From Streptomyces sp. NBC_01232 (GTDB lineage Bacteria; Actinomycetota; Actinomycetes; Streptomycetales; Streptomycetaceae), in the NCBI RefSeq assembly GCF_035989885.1, contig NZ_CP108518.1:5137001-5201000 (forward strand): 64,000 nucleotides of DNA, read 5' to 3'. Below are positions 58,772 through 64,000 of this stretch, one piece after another. The notes beneath the pieces are model-generated. The model was not told the origin of the DNA, did no database searches, and saw only the letters and a program-made list of their open reading frames with translations. Every line of letters starts with the position of its first letter. Positions within the stretch are counted from its first letter, which is position 1. The position numbers were made by a program, and so were the translations under genes.

Positions 58772-58836
58772 CCCCCGTACGTCGAACGCCGGCGGGGCTG
58801 GATGTTCCAGCCCCGCCGGCGTTCGACGTACGGGGG
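58772..58836. repeat. Perfect 31-bp inverted repeat (extragenic palindrome)
   Basis: Arms at 58772-58802 and 58806-58836 are exact complements separated by TGT. The arm contains CGAACGCCGGCGGGGCTGGA; related CGAACGCCGGCGGG occurs singly near 55500. It lies between the convergent DeoR and carboxylase genes. It may act as a terminator or be a member of a dispersed Streptomyces extragenic palindrome family. Confidence 0.9.
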
Positions 58837-58881
58837 ACGGGGCTCCCGGGGTGGATGCCCCGGGAGCCCCGTCCAACGGCG

Positions 58882-60645
58882 TCAGTCCTTGATCTCGCAG
58901 ATCGCCGCGCCCGACGTGACCGATGCGCCGACCTCGGCCGAGAGGCCGACGACGGTGCCGGAGCGGTGCGCGTTGAGCGGCTGCTCCATCTTCATGGCCT
59001 CGAGTACGACGACCAGGTCGCCCTCGTTGACCTGCTGGCCCTCTTCGACCGCGACCTTGACGATCGTGCCCTGCATCGGCGATGCCAGGGTGTCGCCGGA
59101 GGCGGCCGGGCCGGACTTCTTGGCCGCGCGGCGCTTCGGCTTCGCGCCACCGGCGGCGGCCGTGCGGGCCAGGGTCATGCCCAGCGAGGACGGGAGCGAG
59201 ACCTCGAGGCGCTTGCCGCCGACCTCGACGACCACCGTCTCGCGGCCCGGCTCGTCCTCGATGTCGTCCGCGGCCGGGGCCGTGAACGCCGGGATCTCGT
59301 TGACGAACTCGGTCTCGATCCACCGGGTGAAGACGGTGAAGGGGCTGCCGTCCGTGGGGGCGAACGCCGGGTCGGCGACGACCGCACGGTGGAAGGGGAT
59401 GGCGGTGGCCATGCCCTCGACCTCGAACTCGGCGAGCGCGCGGGCCGCGCGCTGGAGGGCCTGCTCGCGGGTGGCGCCGGTGACGATCAGCTTGGCCAGG
59501 AGCGAGTCCCAGGCCGGGCCGATCACGGAGCCGGACTCGACGCCCGCGTCGAGGCGGACACCGGGGCCGGTGGGGGCGTTGAACTTGGTGACCGTGCCGG
59601 GGGCCGGGAGGAAGCCGCGGCCCGGGTCCTCGCCGTTGATGCGGAACTCGATGGAGTGACCGCGCAGGACCGGGTCGCCGTAGCCGAGCTCCTCGCCGTC
59701 GGCGATGCGGAACATCTCGCGGACCAGGTCGATGCCGGCGACCTCTTCGGTGACCGGGTGCTCGACCTGGAGGCGGGTGTTGACCTCGAGGAAGGAGATC
59801 AGGCCGTCGGCGGAGACGAGGAACTCGACGGTGCCGGCGCCGACGTAGCCGGCTTCCTTCAGGATGGCCTTGGAGGCGGCGTACAGCTCCGCGTTCTGAG
59901 CGTCGGTCAGGAACGGTGCCGGGGCCTCCTCCACGAGCTTCTGGTGGCGGCGCTGCAGGGAGCAGTCACGGGTCGACACCACGACGACGTTGCCGTGCGA
60001 GTCGGCCAGGCACTGGGTCTCGACGTGACGCGGCTTGTCGAGGTAGCGCTCGACGAAGCACTCGCCGCGGCCGAAGGCGGCGACGGCCTCGCGGACGGCG
60101 GAGTCGTAGAGCTCCGGCACCTCTTCGAGGGTGCGGGCGACCTTCAGGCCGCGACCGCCACCGCCGAAGGCGGCCTTGATCGCGATCGGCAGGCCGTGCT
60201 CCTTGGCGAAGGCGACGACCTCGTCGGATCCGGAGACCGGGTCCGGCGTACCGGCGACCAGCGGCGCGCCGGCGCGCTGTGCGATGTGACGGGCGGCCAC
60301 CTTGTCACCGAGGTCACGGATGGCCTGCGGCGGCGGGCCGATCCAGGTCAGGCCGGCGTCGATCACGGCCTGGGCGAATTCGGCGTTCTCGGAGAGGAAG
60401 CCGTATCCGGGATGGATGGCGTCCGCACCGGAGTCGGCTGCGGCCTGGAGGACCTTGGAGATGTCCAGGTAGCTGGCGGCCGGGGTGTCACCGCCCAACG
60501 CGAAAGCTTCGTCGGCCGCGCGGACGTGCAGAGCGTCCCGGTCCGGATCGGCGTAGACGGCTACGCTCGCGATCCCGGCGTCCCGGCAGGCCCGAGCAAC
60601 GCGGACAGCGATTTCGCCACGGTTGGCGATGAGCACCTTGCGCAC
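58882..60645 (-). CDS. Acetyl-/propionyl-CoA carboxylase alpha subunit (biotin carboxylase and biotin carrier)
   Basis: 587 residues from GTG 60645, preceded by AAGGAGG at 60654-60660 spaced eight bases. A biotin carboxylase N-terminal domain ([21 protein letters not shown]), ATP-grasp ([46 protein letters not shown] and [11 protein letters not shown]), and a C-terminal biotinyl domain with Lys about 552 in EAMKMEQPL. It carboxylates biotin for a separate beta subunit making malonyl-CoA or methylmalonyl-CoA, feeding fatty-acid and polyketide synthesis. AccA2/AccA1-type of Streptomyces; a promoter (-35 TCGAAA, -10 TAAACT) is proposed at 60672-60701. Very secure. Confidence 0.96.
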   Translation of the reverse strand: MRKVLIANRGEIAVRVARACRDAGIASVAVYADPDRDALHVRAADEAFALGGDTPAASYLDISKVLQAAADSGADAIHPGYGFLSENAEFAQAVIDAGLTWIGPPPQAIRDLGDKVAARHIAQRAGAPLVAGTPDPVSGSDEVVAFAKEHGLPIAIKAAFGGGGRGLKVARTLEEVPELYDSAVREAVAAFGRGECFVERYLDKPRHVETQCLADSHGNVVVVSTRDCSLQRRHQKLVEEAPAPFLTDAQNAELYAASKAILKEAGYVGAGTVEFLVSADGLISFLEVNTRLQVEHPVTEEVAGIDLVREMFRIADGEELGYGDPVLRGHSIEFRINGEDPGRGFLPAPGTVTKFNAPTGPGVRLDAGVESGSVIGPAWDSLLAKLIVTGATREQALQRAARALAEFEVEGMATAIPFHRAVVADPAFAPTDGSPFTVFTRWIETEFVNEIPAFTAPAADDIEDEPGRETVVVEVGGKRLEVSLPSSLGMTLARTAAAGGAKPKRRAAKKSGPAASGDTLASPMQGTIVKVAVEEGQQVNEGDLVVVLEAMKMEQPLNAHRSGTVVGLSAEVGASVTSGAAICEIKD

Positions 60646-61397
60646 GATGGCTCCCTCCTTGAAACAAGCTGAGTTTAGGGACAGCCCACACGGCCTTTCG
60701 ACCCTTCCCCGGTGGTGACCTTGCCCACACAGAGTGTGATGCGAGGGCCGATCCGCCGGAGAACCCTTGTGGCGCCCCAGGTCAGGGGGATCCCCGACTG
60801 CACAGTAACCCCGTCGTGTATCCAAGGTCTCTGTCCCACCGGTCAGCGGCCCCGGGTGATTCTTTGTCGAGTCCCTACGAACGGCCCACGGTTTCTTTGC
60901 GGTCGTGAGAGGAGTTGTCCCCTTGTTTACTGATTGGTAGCCCCGTTGTCCCGCAGGGCGAACCGGAAGAACACCGTACCCACAGCGATGCGGCCCACAG
61001 CGGCCCGGACGGGCGACAGCGCGCCGGGCGTGTACTGCGGATGGTCGACACGGGGCCCGGCGGCCGCGGGGGAAGCGCTCACCGGACGGCCCCGCCGGCG
61101 GCCCGTCGCCGGCGCAAACGAAGCCCTCCGCGGCGCGTCCATGATCACGGACGCGGCGGGCCGGCAACCCGGGCGGGGCGAACGGCGTCTTGCAGGCGGC
61201 GAGGAAACACCGCGCGGAGCGCGCCCCAGCACGGCGCGGCACGACCGAGACGAGGACGAGGCGATGGCGTCAGTGCCCTTCTTACCCGGGCCCCTTCCCG
61301 ACCGGTGCGAAGCGACCGGTGGGTTCTTCCGTACGAACGCCCGCTCGGACGGTGCACGCCGCGCGGCGCCGGTTCACGACCGGGAAGCGTGCGAGGG
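60646..61397. other. Long intergenic region upstream of the carboxylase and MFS genes
   Basis: About 750 bases. Next to accA: -10 TAAACT (minus strand, 60672-60677) and -35 TCGAAA (60696-60701), 18 bases apart. Elsewhere several short open frames exist but none has a convincing start, SD or recognisable protein; they are treated as noise. A region near 60891-60945 is AT-rich by local standards (TTGTTTACTGATTGG) and may hold a promoter for the plus-strand gene. Confidence 0.35.
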
Positions 61398-63008
61398 GTG
61401 AGCGCCGGGACGAAGACGCCGACGGACCCGGAAGGGCGCCGGGTCCTGTCGGCCGCACTGTTCGCGAGCGCCCCGGCGGAGGTGCTCGACTTCCTGCTCC
61501 CCCTGTGGGCGGGGTCGACGCTGCAGGCCGGAGCCTCCGCGGTCGGCGCCCTCGTCGCCTTCGAGGCGGCGCTCTCGCTCCTCGTGCGTCCGCTGGCCGG
61601 GGAGCTGGCGGACCGCTTCGACCAGCGGCGGGTGGCCGCGGCCGGTGCGGTGCTGTACGCCCTGTCGTTCGCCGGGTACGCGCTCGCCGACTCGCTGGGG
61701 GCGGCCTTCGTCGCGGCGGGCCTGGGCGGCGCGGGCGGAGCCCTGTTCTGGGTCGCGCTGCGGGCCTGGACCGGGCAGCGGTCCAAGGGCAGCACCTCCG
61801 CCTACGGGAAGCTGCTGTCCGCGGAGGGGAAGGGCGCCTTGGCCGGCTACCTGGTGGCGTTCTCCCTGCTCGAACGCGGCGGCTACCCGCTGCTGTTCTG
61901 GCTGGGCAGCGCCGCCTGCGCGGTGGCCGCGGCCTCGCTGCTGCGCGGGCCCCACCGACGGCCGGCCCGCGCCGGGGGGCCGGACGGGACGGATGGGCCG
62001 GACGGGACGGGCGGGACGGGCCGCGCCGGCGTGACGGGCCGCACGGGCCGCACGGGCAGACGGGGAGCCGCGGAGCGCCGACTGCTGCCGCTGATGCTGG
62101 TGTCCGCGGTGACGGCCGCGGCCGAGGCGGGGCTGTGGATGCTCCTGCTGCTGCGGCTCCAGGCGGAACTGGAGCTGAGCCCGAACGAGATCGCGCTGGT
62201 CCTCGCCCCCGGCTTCCTGGTGTTCGTCCTGCTGCCGGAGCACGCCCACCACCTCACCGGCCGGCTGGGCCGTACGCCGACCATGGTCGCCTCGTTCGCG
62301 GCGAGCGCGCTGTTCGCCGCGGGGCTCGCGGTCGTGTCCGGGCCTCTGGCGATCGCCGCCCTCTGGGCCGTGGCCGCCGCCTGCTTCGCCGCGCAGATCC
62401 CGGTCGAGCAGGCGACCGTCGCCGCCGCGTCCGGCGGCCGGATCGGCCGGGGCATGGGGCTCTACGAGAGCGCCCGCCTGGCCGGTGTGGTGGCCGGGCC
62501 GCTGCTGATGGGCGTGCTCTACGAGGAACTCGGCTGGGCCGCCGCCTGCGCCGCGGCGGCGGCCACCTCGGCACTGGGGGCCGTCGTGGTGCCGTACGCG
62601 ATCCGCACGCTGCGCCTGCCGGCCGAGAACAGGAACCCCAAGGGGCCCGGGACGTCCGGGCCCCGGACCGCGACCGCGGGAGAGGACGGAGAAGACATGG
62701 GCATGGACATGAGCGGGCCGGAACCGGCGCAGCCCTCGGCCGGGGCCGTCACCGGGCCCCGGGACCACGCACGCAAGGAGCGGCGGGACTGGTACGTCCA
62801 CACGGCCGCGTTCGCCCTGGGCCAGCTGATCCTGTGGGCCCTGGACTCCAGCTGGCTCGTGTGGCAGATCGCGGACGGCGGCGTGCCGGACGATCGGCGC
62901 GGACCGCTGGTCTGGTTCGGCCGGATCTGGCTCACCGTCTGGGTCATCGACACGATCTGGTCGTGGTCGTACACCGTCTGGCCGAGGGAGAAGAAGGCGA
63001 AGGCGTAG
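61398..63008 (+). CDS. MFS transporter with C-terminal two-helix extension
   Basis: 536 residues from GTG 61398; the upstream open frame (to 60915) is not believed. MFS core: LSAALFASAPAEVLDFLLPLWAG, LAGELADRFDQRRVAAAG (motif A), and about ten to twelve helices. A central loop of Gly/Thr/Asp repeats (PDGTDGPDGTGGTGRAG) comes from a short tandem DNA repeat at 61975-62060. After the MFS core, a linker and two more hydrophobic segments follow (VHTAAFALGQLILWALDSSW; IWLTVWVIDTIWSWSYTVW). Substrate unknown; possibly the extension is a fused separate protein. Confidence 0.8.
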   Translation: MSAGTKTPTDPEGRRVLSAALFASAPAEVLDFLLPLWAGSTLQAGASAVGALVAFEAALSLLVRPLAGELADRFDQRRVAAAGAVLYALSFAGYALADSLGAAFVAAGLGGAGGALFWVALRAWTGQRSKGSTSAYGKLLSAEGKGALAGYLVAFSLLERGGYPLLFWLGSAACAVAAASLLRGPHRRPARAGGPDGTDGPDGTGGTGRAGVTGRTGRTGRRGAAERRLLPLMLVSAVTAAAEAGLWMLLLLRLQAELELSPNEIALVLAPGFLVFVLLPEHAHHLTGRLGRTPTMVASFAASALFAAGLAVVSGPLAIAALWAVAAACFAAQIPVEQATVAAASGGRIGRGMGLYESARLAGVVAGPLLMGVLYEELGWAAACAAAAATSALGAVVVPYAIRTLRLPAENRNPKGPGTSGPRTATAGEDGEDMGMDMSGPEPAQPSAGAVTGPRDHARKERRDWYVHTAAFALGQLILWALDSSWLVWQIADGGVPDDRRGPLVWFGRIWLTVWVIDTIWSWSYTVWPREKKAKA

Positions 63009-63138
63009 CCCCGCCGTACGGCGGCGCGCGCGGGGCGGTGCCCGGGAACCGGGCGGTGCGCACGTCTTGTCCCGCGCGCTACCCGTTAGTAGCCTCCAGG
63101 CGTCGAACAGGCTTGTGACACGTGGGGGGTGGGGCATC

Positions 63139-63615
63139 GTGCTGCGAAGACTCGTGGCCGGACTGGCTGCGATCGTGCTCGTCGTGGAAGCGGCGGTACT
63201 CGTGCTCGTCCACATCGTGCTGGGCCGGACCACGGCGAACCAGTCGATGTCCATCGCGGGCAGCGACCCGGACGTCATGTCCAAGGCGACCTACGGCATG
63301 GGCGCGGGCATGGGTGCCTTCCTCGTCCTGTGCGCCGTGATCGCCGCCGTCACCGCGATCCGCGACCGCTCCCCGAACCGGTTCGGCCGCATCGTGCTCA
63401 TCAGCGCCGCCGTCACCCACGGAGTGCTCGGCACCCTCGTCGTCGGCCTGGTCGGCTGGGCCGCTTTCGCCGTGATGATGCTGATCCTGTGTCTGCTCGT
63501 CCTGATCCTGACCCTCTACGCCGCCCGGCGGGGCGGCGAGGGCGACGCCGGCACAGACAACCCGCCGCTGCCGCCCGCGCCGCCGTTCGGGGAGCTCAAG
63601 CCCACAAGTCCGTGA
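63139..63615 (+). CDS. Small integral membrane protein
   Basis: 158 residues from GTG 63139; the frame opens at 63067. Four transmembrane helices ([72 protein letters not shown]) and a Pro-rich C-terminus. A GGGGGGTGGGG stretch upstream is the best SD. Overlaps the end of maf by 20 bases. Function unknown; conserved position next to maf is plausible. Confidence 0.78.
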   Translation: MLRRLVAGLAAIVLVVEAAVLVLVHIVLGRTTANQSMSIAGSDPDVMSKATYGMGAGMGAFLVLCAVIAAVTAIRDRSPNRFGRIVLISAAVTHGVLGTLVVGLVGWAAFAVMMLILCLLVLILTLYAARRGGEGDAGTDNPPLPPAPPFGELKPTSP

Positions 63616-64000
63616 TGGACAGGTCCAGTTCGCCGAGCAGGGAACGCAGCAGCGGCAGCGACAGGCCGATCACGTTGCCGTGGTCCCCGTCGATCCCGTC
63701 GATGAACGGCGCCGACAGCCCGTCCAGGGTGAACGCCCCCGCCACGTGCAGCGGCTCCCCGCTCGCCACGTACGCCGCCACCTCCGCGTCCGTCGGCTCG
63801 CCGAACCGGACCGTCGTGGACGCCGTGGCCGAAACCTGACGGCCGTCCGCCGTGTCGATCACGCAGTGCCCGGTGCGCAGGACGCCGGACCGGCCGCGCA
63901 TCGACTTCCAGCGGGCGGTGGCCTCGTCGGCGTCCGCCGGCTTGCCCAGCGCCTCGCCGTCCAGTTCCAGCACCGAGTCGCAGCCGATCACCAGGGCGCC
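63596..64000 (-). CDS. maf: Maf-family nucleotide pyrophosphatase (3' part)
   Basis: 134 residues of a larger protein; the gene starts beyond the right edge. Visible are [20 protein letters not shown] (the family's D-S-V segment), [50 protein letters not shown] (the conserved GxxxIDGD-x-x-NVIGL-P C-terminal signature). Maf proteins hydrolyse non-canonical or excess nucleoside triphosphates. The last residues overlap the membrane-protein gene. Confidence 0.92.
   Translation of the reverse strand, partial: GALVIGCDSVLELDGEALGKPADADEATARWKSMRGRSGVLRTGHCVIDTADGRQVSATASTTVRFGEPTDAEVAAYVASGEPLHVAGAFTLDGLSAPFIDGIDGDHGNVIGLSLPLLRSLLGELDLSITDLWA

Noticed and set aside
57667..60672. 1001-codon plus-strand ORF over the DeoR and carboxylase genes
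   Set aside because: Antisense shadow; both underlying proteins have clear families and starts.
60915..61397. Long N-terminal extension of the MFS frame, and the 101- and 155-codon ORFs in the same interval
   Set aside because: Arg/Pro/Gly-rich translation, no SD, and the MFS start GTG 61398 fits; treated as non-coding.
1..64000. tRNA, rRNA, CRISPR, insertion sequence, transposase, attachment site
   Set aside because: None recognised by eye; covariance and repeat searches could not be run.

Overview
The window is high-GC actinobacterial chromosome and looks like the conserved core of a Streptomyces genome. Evidence: pervasive GTG/TTG starts, ATGA/GTGA gene overlaps, G/C in nearly every third codon position, an AfsQ1/AfsQ2/SigQ regulatory locus, a two-hairpin 6C-type sRNA, and a gene order (sdhCDAB, sialic/ulosonic-acid cluster, nucleoside transporter, deoA, add, deoC, afsQ, PNP, DeoR regulator, acyl-CoA carboxylase, Maf) that matches what I recall of the S. 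coelicolor core chromosome. No tRNA, rRNA, CRISPR array, insertion sequence or prophage was seen.

Layout. 1-3082: a secreted-protein fragment and a two-gene DUF4132 operon. 3160-6564: succinate dehydrogenase sdhCDAB on the minus strand. 6717-10555: a divergent OHCU-decarboxylase-like protein, an ECF sigma factor with a coupled membrane protein, a 6C sRNA and an L,D-transpeptidase lipoprotein. 10758-13034: acyl-CoA mutase and LysE exporter. 13041-19938: a compact nonulosonic-acid glycopolymer cluster with three polysialyltransferase-like or related glycosyltransferases, a GT2 enzyme, and NeuA and NeuB fused in one reading frame. 20064-21320: M20 amidohydrolase. 21551-28646: nucleoside uptake and catabolism (BMP lipoprotein, ABC ATPase, two permeases, cytidine deaminase, thymidine phosphorylase). 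28745-37956: accessory genes (small ORF, STAS protein, SnoaL-type sigma factor, two MFS pumps, second L,D-transpeptidase, LysR and LuxR regulators, cupin, alpha/beta hydrolase). 38071-39219: adenosine deaminase. 39359-44108: cell-envelope proteins, including a class F sortase and its likely substrate. 44349-47645: deoC and two aldehyde dehydrogenases. 47728-52647: small secreted protein, uridine-kinase-like gene, sigQ, afsQ1, afsQ2, lipoprotein. 52863-55365: PNP and a phosphopentomutase-like phosphosugar mutase. 55565-64000: cyclotransferase-like protein, LpdA-type quinone reductase, DeoR regulator, biotin-dependent carboxylase alpha subunit, MFS protein, small membrane protein and the 3' part of maf.

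The most interesting signal is a 12-bp palindrome, CTACGCGCGTAG, found upstream of six scattered transcription units: the BMP lipoprotein, the ABC ATPase, deoA, add, deoC and PNP. Together these units cover nucleoside import, deamination, phosphorolysis, pentose-phosphate isomerisation (a PGM2-like mutase downstream of PNP), deoxyribose-phosphate cleavage (DeoC) and probable acetaldehyde oxidation (ALDH downstream of deoC). The palindrome therefore appears to define a nucleoside-salvage regulon spread over about 34 kb. A DeoR-family regulator at 57791 is a candidate, unproven, controller. Other notable features are an ABC ATPase with no ATG/GTG/TTG start (apparent AUC), the NeuA-NeuB fusion, a 28-bp MarR-like palindrome before an MFS gene, a GTCAC-N6-GTCAC AfsQ1 box, and an aldehyde dehydrogenase paralogue lacking its catalytic cysteine region.
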